From NCBI GenBank assembly GCA_029215795.1, contig JARDYH010000007.1:67944763-68008762 (forward strand): a stretch of 64,000 bases of DNA, given 5' to 3'. The translations under genes and the position numbers were made by a program. Under the pieces are notes generated by a model. It had not been told where the DNA came from. It was given only the letters and a program-made list of their open reading frames with translations, and did no database searches. This DNA is from Anniella stebbinsi (Eukaryota > Chordata > Lepidosauria > Squamata > Anniellidae). Of the stretch, positions 27,401 through 39,400 are shown in pieces. Numbering within the stretch: position 1 is the first letter of the stretch; every line of letters starts with the position of its first letter.

Positions 27401-30400
27401 AGCTGCTTCAAGTGGGTGAGATTTTCACCAGAGAAGCGGTGTGGGGAGTTGCAGTGTGGAAAAGCAGTGACCAAGGAATGGGGTCACCTCCCTGCTTCTC
27501 CCTTCAAAACAGCTCCCCCTTGGAAGCTGCTTTTCATACCTGCATCTGTATGTCAATGTAATTTGGCCTTAAGCCAACATGCCTAAGTTGGCAGAGGTTC
27601 CTTTGACAGTGCTGTGCCTGGGCTGAGATGTCAGCCATTTATCTGTCCTTGTCAGGCTCAGGTAAACGCTCAGATAAACCAGTGGTGGATCTGGCTTCCT
27701 GCTGGCATAAGAAAAGCAAAAATTTGCAGAGATGCAGCTCTGTGAAAGCTCTGTTCCTTCAAAACAGGCAGGATTGGAACTGGGAGGCTGCCTTCATGGC
27801 ACTGGGTTGCCACCGCTTTGAGGAAAACCCAGTGCTTTCGCTGCGTTGGGGTGGTAGTGAGTAATCCTAATGCAGGAGTTAGAGCGGGCTTTCTGGTGGC
27901 TATTTGGCATACTGGGCCTGCCTCCTGCCCAGGCTTCCGGTGACCAATCAGGGGTCTCCATCTTCCCAGGAATGCCCCCATCTCAACACTGGAGTAAGCT
28001 CAGATGGTGGAATAACCATAGTGACCTAGCTCCAGCATAAAAAGTTGGGTTAAGTCCCCGACTTTTTAAATACACATCTTCATGGGAAAGCCCCGCAGTG
28101 GCTGTGAATCAGCGGCTGCGTCATATAACCGATGCAGTGCCACCTCGCAGCCACCATGAGGCTTTTCAAATGTATAGACAGCTCCTGGGGAAGGCTCTTC
28201 TTTCACTGAAGCACAAAGTCATTTGAATAGTCCTGCCTTCTAAGCAAGTGGGAGGAGTAACTCTCTGATAACTTCCAACCCTAAAGGAGAAAGCAACCAT
28301 CTTCTCTCTCCCCCCCCCCCCCCCCCGCTCCTGCTGGCGATCCCTTAGTGCGCAGTTGCGCTTGATGACAACAAGGATGTGTGTGCCAGGAGGGCTCAGC
28401 CGGATTTTGTTTTCTGGCTGTGCATCTTCCAATTCTGGCAACCGGCCGAGAAAATTCTGGCTAGTTGGCAACCATAGTTGAAGCTCTTCAGAGTGGCCAC
28501 CAGGTTCTGCTGTGGAAGGAGATGGAGGCGAGCCAAATTCATTATTTGTGGGGCTGATACCGTGCTGGAAAATGGGAGCGGGCGGGATCTGAGTGGTTTT
28601 GGCCATCCATTCTGCAGCCTTGAATGACTCACAGCAAGGGGAAGCCAGCAGAAAGTGCCTGCAAGGAAATAACATTTGCTTTCAACCTTATTTATTTTTC
28701 TCATTGCATCTCCGCAACCAACCCCCCCCACCCCACAAAAAACAGGTGACAATCAGTGACAAAGGCATTTACCCGAGGCAACAGCTCAGTGGAAAGAACC
28801 TCCTGAAGAGCTCCATTGTTTTAAAGGTAAGGAAGCTGTCTTGGTCACCTCCAACTCTGAAGCTCCGTGGTCGGCTTTCCCACAGTGAAATCACGGTCCC
28901 TTCCTGGGCTAGTAGGATGGGCTGTCCCATGACACCGGCGCGTGCCAGATCTGGCATCTGGGACCCGCTTCTGGCCGTCCTGCTTTATGCCCCTGGGCAG
29001 TGAGTTGCACTCCTGTGGTACAAGCGACTGGAATGTGCCTTTTCCCTGAGATATATTGAGGTTGCATTTACTTTTCCCAGATTGCTCATTCGGGAATGAA
29101 TTGCTACGAATACACAGGCAAGGGACCACGGATACAGGTAAAGGCGCCTTTGATCCCTTGACGGGAAACTTAACGCCGCTGTGAACAGGCTTTCTTTGCA
29201 ATCTGCAGCTCCAGGCAAGGTTCCGGTGGATGGTTGCCAGCTTGACTAGCCTTGCTCCTGTGTCTTTATCGGGAGGCTGCCGTGAGGCGATTGAGTCAGC
29301 GATGTTTTCCTTCCACATTGTCTCCATGGCTGGAAAATTTAACTGCTCATCAAAACTCCTGATAACTCTTGCTTTTCAAAGGCAAAGGAGCAGAGCCAGT
29401 ACTGAAAAGTAGCAAATCCAGTTTGAGTGTATTTCAAGGAGACTTCTCCTAAGGCACAGGTGGGCAACCTCAGCCCCCCCCCCGGGGGGGGGGGGAAATC
29501 CACCCCTCCTGGCATCTTAGTCTGGCCCTCCAGGGTTCCCCACATGGCCACACCCCCTTTCCTCCAACAACCAATCATTCCCAGCTTTTGTGTCATTTGC
29601 TCCCCGTTCTAAAACACTGAAACGCCTCTTCTAAAGCATAGTTACTAGCAGGAAGAACTTTAAGCTAAAACATGTTGATTTTTTTCGGGTATTTTTGGCC
29701 CTGCCCTTTTTGCCTTTGACTCCACCCACTGGAATGTGGCCCCCAAGAGCTGAAAGGGTATCTTCACTCCTGACACAGGGCAAAGTGAAGTTTAGCAGGC
29801 CTCTCTGTTGTCCAGCATCCACTGAGGGTAGGGTGACCAGATAAAATCCAGGTCAGGGCTCATGTAACTTTAACAGTGTAGAGAAAAGGGAATTTCAGCC
29901 AGTGCCATTTGTATGCAATTAGTTCCTGGTGAAATTCCCTCTTCATCACAACTGTTAAAGTTGCAGGGGCCCTGCCTTCTTTTGTATATGGTCACTCTAG
30001 TATAGTGCCTGCACCTTTAACAGTTTTGATGAAGAGGGAATTTCACCAGGAACTAATTGCATACAAATGACACTGGCTGAAATTCCCTTTTCTCTACAAC
30101 TGTTAAAGTTACATGAGCCCTGACCTGGATTTTATCTGGTCAGCCTAACTTGAGGGGCTTCCTAGAACATGGCTGAAAGATCCTTTGTGCCGTACAGGGG
30201 TTCCACAGCAGGGGTGACAGACATACGAGCGGAAAGGGGGGGGGTCCCCCGAAGAGAGGAAGTTTGAAAGCTGCCGCTCTGAAACAAAAGGCAGCTTCTG
30301 TTTACCTCTTTATCTGCCCCGTAGGGTAACTCCGAGGTGGGGATTAATATCGGCTGCCCCCCGGGCAAGAGACTGGCTTTTGACATCACTTTCACGAAGA

Positions 30401-33400
30401 ATTATACCACTGAAAAGAACAAACGCTACTTTGACTGTGTCGTACCGGACCCCGAGATGCCATGCTTCTTCTTTAGTGACGGTAAGACTGAGGTGGGAAG
30501 GAACACCTGGATGCACTGGATTTCCCTGTGGGGCATGAGGACTGGAGGCTTCCATCATCATTTGGATTGAGGGGGGAACAATATTCGTGCAACAATACAA
30601 CATAAATCAAATACATAACAATTAATCAAAAGAGCATATAAAACCAATACAATATCCAAATAACCATCAGGACATCTTAAAATTCTTAGGTTTAAAATTC
30701 ATCCAGGTAGGCCTGCTGGAAGAGATTAGTCTTTATGGCTGTCTTAAACTCAGAGAGAGCTAAGTTGTCGAATCTCCTCCAGCAGGCCATTCCACAGGCC
30801 TGGGTGGCGAGAGAAGGAAAGGTCCTCTGGGTAACAGTTGTCAGCTTAATTTTGGCTGCTGAAGTAAGTTCTCCCCAGAGAACCTGAGGGTGTGGGGCGG
30901 ATTGTACAGGAGAAGGCAATCCCGCAGGTAATCTGGACCCAAACCATGTATGGTTAACTCCACCTATTATCTTGTTTGCTGATTTATTATAAGTTGCTTC
31001 AGGGGCCTTTTTTGATGGAGGAGTAGGATTAAAATACACACACGCGTGCGCGCCCAGGAAAGGTAGCCATCATGTGACAAAGCTTTGTCATCGTTCTGAT
31101 CCCTGCAGGCTCCTCCACTCCGGTCCATCCCTACCTTTGGCTCCCCTTACCCCAAAAGACAGATCCCTACCCCAAGAGATAACAGAGCAAGGGAAACTCC
31201 CATCAAAATTCCATCCAGGATGCTAATGACACCTAGAATCCACATGACATTTTTGCAAATTGTTGCTGTCCAATGTCTTCTATGTTTTCCTCCCATTTTT
31301 TTCCAGATCTGATTTTTGGAAAATGACTAAATTGCATCACCACATTGGACATGCCAAGTGTTATTGAGACTTTTTGGGGGGCTCCTGTGCCTTTAATTAA
31401 ACGTTTCCTGCACGCAGAGCTTGCCAGTTTCACTGCTCCACTGCTGGGCGTTAGTGCGGAATAGTGCGGAATAGCCTTTTTGTCAGTTCCTGTGTTAGAA
31501 TTTGTGTTTGGTTCCAACCAACCTCAGACAAGACTTCAGGATGGTTGGGGTGGGGGGGCTTGGAACCAGGCAGCAGAGAGATGGTGAGACCAGACATGCT
31601 TGCTTCGTTTGCAGTGTTTTATCCCTTCTTTTTGATCCAAGACATGGTGACAGGAGACTCAGGACGCTTCAATGGAAGGTAAGGACGGCTGAGTGGATCT
31701 TTTCCTGGCATTATAGCAATGCCGAGTTGGGCTCAGTGGGGGCTTTGCTGGGCACTTTGTTTGAGGGCCTGGGAAATAAGATGGGTCAGAACTTGGAGGT
31801 TTGCAGAGGGGGGCTTCTAAGCCAGGCAGAAGGCCAATTGGAGGAAGCCCTGTTGTTACATGATGCACTGGAAGGCTTGAAAATTGTAGGCTTTCCTTGC
31901 CCAGATTTTAAAAAAAGTCTTCTGCCTATGGATCTAAAGTGGTCCCTAAGATGTCAGTATCTGACGCTGGCAGAGCAAAACTGGCACCTCTACTAGGTAG
32001 GACATAGGAGAGCCCTGAATGTGATATTCCACGTTTTAAAAAATCTGAAAAAGTCCTAGCGGCCACGGAGGTGGTCGGATCGGATGTTGGATCAGGATCA
32101 TGGTTTAATCCTGGCAAAAAGATGTAATGTTTTCTGCCTCTTGAACCTCATGAGGGAGGGGTTTTCCAGAGGGTAGGGGCCGCTGCAGAGAAGGCCCCGC
32201 CGCCGAGGTTCTTCATGGCGGCATTCTGTTTGTCTCGGAATGGCCAGTAGGGCCTCCTCTGAGGATTGTAGTTGTTGTCCAGGTACATACAAGGGAAGGT
32301 GGGCTGCTAGGTATGCTGGTCCCAAGTTGTTTAGGGCTTTGAAGGATAACAGCATAACCTTGTAGGTAATCCCCTCACCCCACCCTGATGCACACACGCT
32401 GCTCATTCTCCTTCACATCAAATCATGCAGATACCACATGGGCTAAAATCTTCTGTGGGTGATTTTCACTGGGAGTCTGATAGAGAGGAAGAACAGAGAA
32501 CTCCCCTGCCCCAAATGCTATCATTCCGATTTGTTTGCCCCTCCCCCCCAGCTGCTGCTGCTATTTTTTTTAAAAAAAACCTGCAAGAGATCCTTCATGT
32601 GTATTTCCCACATCACGTTATTTCTGATGCCTGTTTGTTTTCTGGTTGCCGTCGGTTATGGTTTAGTTCTGTTGTCTATTTATGTGTATAGTATGGTTTT
32701 ATTGCTATACATCGCTTGGCTATATTTCACATGACAGGTGGTATAGAAATACTGAGTGAGAGAGAAATCCTGTGGCCCCTGGACAACGTCTGGGAGGCCG
32801 TGGAAAACTCTCTGACCTTGGTCCCAGGAGTCTGAGCTCCCTGACCCCTCCCTCTCCCCCTCACAGCTGGCATGGGCAGAACCGCGCCAGAAAGGCAGCC
32901 TCCGAGGGAATGATGCAAATTGGGTGTTTCTGTGGGTGGGGAGGAGAGGGGACCGGGGAAGTGGGGATATGAGCTATCGCCAGCCCTCCCCAGCCTCCTC
33001 TGCTCCCCCTAGCTAGATGGGCAAAAACACCCGTCTAGCAAGAATGCAGAGTGGGGGAGGCACGGAGGCAACAACTGATAATCTCCCAGGCTCCTATGAA
33101 CATTTCCAGACTTCTGCCTGGGAGCATGGAGGAGTAGAGCCCCTCCTCTGAGTGCTTTTTTGGGGGGGAGAAGGTGCTAGAGACAGTGGACTCTTAAGAG
33201 GGCTGTAGCATATCTCATCTTTTATTTCGGCTTTTAGCAGACATTTAGGATTTGTTAGATTTCCTGGATTCCAGGGGCCGACCTTCACGGAAACACCCTG
33301 AGAAGCATTTTCAGCCTTTCTCCGCTTTTTCCTGAAACTGGCTTCGGTCTGTCCGCAGCACACGAAGCGAGAGGACGGACATTCACGATCAATCCAGTGT

Positions 33401-36400
33401 TCCTCTTCCACAGGCTTCATCTGTGGCCTTGAGCAGTGTTCAGCTTCTCAGTTTGCACACTGACAATGATTGATTGATTGATTGCATTCATATACCGCCC
33501 CATAGCCGAAGCTCTCCAGCCAGTTTACAAAAATTAAAAACGTTGAACATTAAAAAAAACCGATATACAAAATTTAAAAAGCATAAAAAAGCATAAAAAC
33601 AGATTATAAATACAATATCCACTTAAAACTACTATTCTGGGTCAAACAACAGCAACAACAACAACAACAAAAAAACCCCTCAACGTACGCTGCTAAATGC
33701 CTGAGAGAAGAGGAAAGTCTTGACCTGGAGCTAAAAAGATAACAGTGTTGGCGCCAGGCGAGCCTCGTTGGGGAGGTCGTTCCACAGTTGGGGGGCCACC
33801 ACTGAAAAAGCCCTCTCCCTTGATGCCAGCCTCCGAGCTTCCCTCAGAGTAGGCACCCAGAGGAGGACCTTAGATGTTGATCGTAGTGTATGGGTAGGTT
33901 CGTATCGGGAGAGGCGTTCCATCAGGTATTGTGGTCCCAAGCCGTGTAAGTACCTGCCCCAGGGCTTTGGAATGGTGCATGGAGGGGTGGGGTTGTTTTT
34001 GGAGTGTTAAAAGCTGTGTGGATTCACCTTCACTTCACTTGTTTTAATGGCAGCTACATCTTCTCAGTCATTGGCGGGGGACCGTTTTCAGTAAAGAACA
34101 TCAAATATTTCGCCCCAGAGGACATCATGCGCTACAACACCGCGAGTGGCAGGTGACCACAATGCACAGGCTCCCAGAATGCCTAGCAGAGCAACATCAA
34201 CTCTATAGCAAATATGGCTTACTCAGACTCAATATTTAAAAGATGAGGATGGGAGACCAATTATTCCAAAGCCTCACGCTGCCCGTGGCTGTGTGAGAAA
34301 AGTTGCTGGTCTGTGGTGAGCTGCAGATGAAAGAAATCATCAAAGGCTTCTGTGAGACCCAAAATACCCAACCACAGAGGAGGTGGCCTGCTGCATCCCT
34401 GTATGAGTCACTGCTCTGGCCCTGCCTCGTTTGACTCAGTAGTCAGTGAGGCTGAGGAATCTGGTCTCTTTACCAGCTGTGACTGAATCATTGAATCTGC
34501 CCAATGCTGAGATGTGTCAGAAATGGCCACTTCATAACATGCTAGGCCATGCAGAATTTAATATATTCCCACCCACCCCCCTTTTAGGTGTCATTGTTCT
34601 AAAATAAGCCCCAAACGCTTTAGCCTTTCCTTCTAGGGAAAATGCTCCAATCCTGCAATTATTTTGATAGTCCTTATTGGCACCTTTTCCAGCTCAACGA
34701 TATCTTTTCAAATTACTATTTCCCTTTTGTATTTTCTCCCGTTTTAATTCTGTTTCCAGCTGACAGGGAGAAAGCAATGCCTTAGCAGTGCTCAAAGGCC
34801 CTGCTGTAAGTCACCAAAAGCTGGGTGGATGAACTAGAGCAGGGTGGGGGGAGATAAGATCTGTTCCAGCTTTGTCCACCTGGGTATTCAGTGCAGCACT
34901 AACAGCCTTTCTACATGAGTTTTTTATTAGGGCTGTGCACAGACCCCCCGATCTGATCTGGATTCCGATCTGGGAGGTCTGGATCATGCCTGATTCGCCC
35001 CGCTTCGGATCTGGATCCGGATCCGCTCTGGGTCCATGCAGAGCCCTCCCTCCCGCTCTCTCCACTCCCTCCCTCTCCCCAATCACCCTGCTTACCTGCA
35101 GCCTCCTCCGTGTAATCCCCCATCGTCCTCTGGATCCTCCTGCATCCTCGATGTTGGCTGGCCACTTTCCCGCTCGCACCGGGTGATGACGTCACCCGCT
35201 GCTAGCGGGAAAGCGGCCGGCCGACATTGAGGAGGCAGGACGACGCAGAGGAGAATATGGATAAGGAGGGCGATTGGGGGGAGGGGGAGAGCGGGAGGGA
35301 GGGCTCGTCATAGACCTGGAGTGGATCCAGATCATGGATCCGATCCGGCCTAAACTGGGCCGGATCTGGTTCAGATTGGGCCCAGATCGGCCCGGATCGG
35401 CCCGATCCACTCCGGATTTGGGATCCGCATCCGCATCCATTCACAGCCCTAGTTTTTATTCTGCACTTGCGATTGCTCACTCATGGTAGTTTGCAGATCC
35501 TTTACAAGACATCATCATACTCTAGGGCCTCTCCCGCTCTTTGCAACCATTGGCCCAGCTTTTTTTTTTTTTTTTTTAGATCGAGGAAATGAGACTCCTG
35601 TATTTGCGCAATTCCGCTATTCCACTTAGTGGTTGTGTGATGAAACATATAGAAGGCAGAGATAGACCCCCCCCCCCCATGAAAAAAGCATGTGTAAAGG
35701 AGCCAATCTTAATCTCCCAAAGAATCTGGAAGCAGAAGTCTCAGTAAAGGCACGGGTTATAAACCTCATGTAGAGAAGCCCTAACAGGTGCTGGGTTTGA
35801 CTGTTTGTACTTGGAAACTAACATCGGGGGATTTCTGCTCAAGCCCATAGCACTTAAACTGTGGCATTCCATATGCTCTTTAAATCTACCAACCAGTGAA
35901 AGACAGCTAAAAAGGAGGTATCTGTGCTTCCTGGCCAAGGTTCATTGGTGCAGCTACTGGGAAGGCCCTGTGAGCTTTATACTAAGTCACAGGCTCTAAT
36001 TTGTGAATAGCCTTACATGTCTGGTCTCCTGTGACGAGTAGGAACTGGTTCCAGGTGATCAAGTTGAGAAAAGGTTCTAAACTGGAAGAGATTTCTCACT
36101 CCTCCTAGGTTCTCTTTTGAAGCCATTCATGTGTCATAACTGACTAAGGCATGTGCCTGTTGAGGGTCGGGCCACTAAGGATTTTTGTGGACTAGTCTCT
36201 TGTGGACTTATTTGTGGCCGTCAACTGTCCTCATCTACGCTTGGTCTCCTTTCCTCTCCATAGAGCAACGTCAAGTATGATCTGGCATAGAGTTACTGAA
36301 AAGAAACTGGACCACAAAGGTTTCCATGTCCTCTCTGAAACCCACAATGGAATTGCGTAAGTCTTAACACTGGAAATAAATATGCACCATGTCCTTGGGT

Positions 36401-39400
36401 GTGCATGACAGTCCCCCGTTTGATGTGAGGAGCCAACAGAGCAGTTATATTCTTTTCTCCACCCCCACCGGACTAAGGAGAATAAGCAGAATCAAAGAAG
36501 ACAACAGTATGGCTGCATTCGGATGACATATTAGGCAACGGAGGGGGGAATAGCACACTCACTGTGCATTATTTTTCCGGTGCCCAACAGATGACATGTC
36601 GCCCCTCCCCCCGTTGCACGGCTGAAAGTCCCGGCATCCTTCTGGGCAGCAGGTGCTCCTCCCTCCTCCCTTTGTCCTCCGGCCCTATCCCATCATGCAC
36701 CTCAAGTTCTTCCGGCTGTATAGGAGCCACTCCTGCTGGAGAACTCTATGACTGACTGGAGTAGTACACGGAGAGAAGAGGGATACCCAAAACACATGGC
36801 ATTTTAATCAACAGGTTTCGGGATAACCAACAGAGCAGCCCGTTGTTTCCCCCCGTTGTTTAATTCATCAAAATAACATACTGTCCATTGTGTGTCGGTT
36901 GTGTGTTGCCCGACACACGACACAATCCTCAACACAACTGATGGTTGATTTCCCCCCCACCCCCTGGTTGATTATTGTGTCATCTGAATCAAGCCTATGT
37001 AAGGCCTAGAAGAGTTTTGTGCGAGAGGACGATCCCGCAGTGTCTGTTCTGGGCGACGGCAGGGATTGAACCAGAAGGGAGGAGCTCCTGAGCCCCAGAC
37101 CAAGGCAGAAGATCTTGGTCACATGGTCCCTGCCTTCCTTGTCAGTGGGGGACAGGCACATAATTTATTTTGTTTATTTATTTAAAACATTCCTTAGCCG
37201 CCTTTCAGGGTAGAAGCTCTTCCAAGGCAGCTTACAACCATATATAAAACAGCATGCACATTAAAAGCAATAAAAACATAGACAGTAAAATATCAGTTAA
37301 AACAATAAAAGCTAACATTAAAAACTAGTAATAAAACAGCAAGGGCAACAGCAGCAAAACAGTATTCCATCATGAGAAGGCCATAGTAAAACAAAATGTT
37401 TTTAAGGCCTTCTTAAAAGCCTGTAAGTATGGTTCTTCTTCGTGGTCTCTGTGCATCACACATATGGGCTCGCGCCGACGCCGAGCCTATTTCCGGGAAA
37501 CTTAGCTAGCTTAGACTTTTGGCGGGAACCCCTCCCCCCACTGTCCTACCGCGCATGCTCAGGGGGTCCCGCCTCTCCTTCTCCTCAGTTCTTCTTCGAC
37601 CGCTTCGCAGTAGCCTCGCGGGAGACTTCTCCGGTACGTTGTACCTGGTGAACAAAAAGAAGAATTAGTTATTGTTAGCTTAGGCTGTTTATTGTTAATA
37701 GTATTAGTTAGATAGATAGTAGTAGTTTAGAAATAAAATTAAAAAAAAAATATTATATATTTAAGGTTCGTAGTTTTAGGCGGCCGCCAGCTTATGGCGC
37801 AGACCGCTTTGTTTCGCCGTTGTACGCGGTGTAGGGCGAAAATCGCCCTCAACGACGGGCATTCCTTCTGCCTTATCTGTCTGGGAGAAGCTCACGTTGT
37901 TGATTCGTGCAGCCATTGTATGAAGTTTTCCAAACAAACGAGAAGGAACAGAGCAGACCGCCTCCGTAGTCTGTTGTGGACTAGGGCATTATCAGCTGTC
38001 GATCAGCCTCGTCCCTCCATGGCGACGAAAGGCATTTCTGGGGAGAGGCATACCCTCTCAAGCCCAGCACCTCCGGGCTCCCCCCAGTTGCGGGCGGCAG
38101 CACCGGCATCGATAACGGGATTATCAACTGCCTCTTCGCCACCCCCGGCAAAGAGGGCAAAAAAATCGAAATCGACAAAGAAGTCGACTGCGACAAAACC
38201 TAAGAACAAGTCCTCGACATCGTCGAAATCGAGGTCGGCATCGCTGCCTGCTTCTTCGTCAGTGAAAGTGGTGGCCATGGTCCACAAGTCGTCGTCGTTA
38301 CCGATAGCTCCCTCGGTACCGACACATCGATCGGCATCGATTGCGTCGACGTCGCAGACTTCGCAGCGGGACGCAGTATCACCAACCCACTCGACATCGA
38401 GACGTCGGACGCCGTCGGTCGCTTCGCTGCTGCGCACGCCTTCGACACTGAGGATGCTTTCGCAGCAACCTCTGTCGCCCGCGCATTCGCTGCCTTCCCC
38501 AGCGCCAATGCCGGTCATCATACCATCGGATACTGACCGATCGATGCCGATGTGTCAGTCGTCACCGAGCCGACAAGGAGAGCCTCGGCGTCGACGTCGA
38601 TACCATCCTTCGCAGTCGAGGTCCCGTTCGCGGTCAAGGTCACCTTCGCGGGACTCTCGGCGATCCGCCCGTGCTCCATACCAGTTCGACCCGTATACAG
38701 GACGCAGGATCCAGAGCGACCAGTCGCCACCGCCGGTTCCACCGCGTAGGACCGCCTCTCTGCACCGCTCCTCCGTTCAACGTCGTGACAGTTCGACGTC
38801 GACGGCTGTTTGCACTCAACACCGAACGCCATCCAGATCGCCTCGACATCGACAGCCCTCGCAATCGTTTGATGACTATCCGTCGGACTCTTCGTCTGCC
38901 CCATCGCCTCGTCCGTCGGAGCCGTCGCCCTTGGATACGGTTGGGTTTGAGGACCGGGCATCACCAACAATGGAGATGGGCAGCTTTACGGATCAAATGC
39001 AGAGGCTGGCTCAATCCTTGAATATAGAATGCCAACAGGTGGCTGAGGAGTCTGATGATGGCATTTATGATGTGATGCAGGCGGAGCCATCACCCCAGCT
39101 CACCTTGCCGATGGTCAAAGCTCTCTTAAAAACCCTTAAACAGTCCTGGGAACACCCGGCCACGGTGGGACCCACTCCTAAGCGTCTTGATGCGATATAT
39201 AAGATTAGGGAAGCGCAGGCGCCTTTCCTTTTTCATCACCCTAAGCCAAACTCAGTTGTCGTAGAGGCTGCGCAGGGCAGATCGGGTAAGGTGCATTCCG
39301 CACCTACAGATAAGGAGGGACGGAAGCTCGATGCCTACGGGCGGCGTATTTATGCTTCAACTTCACTGGGGGTAAAGGTAACAAATTACATGGCACTCAT

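Noticed and set aside
38003..38970. Long minus-strand open frames opposite DIRS ORF1
   Set aside because: They mirror a CpG-rich, stop-poor segment of ORF1 and show no domain.
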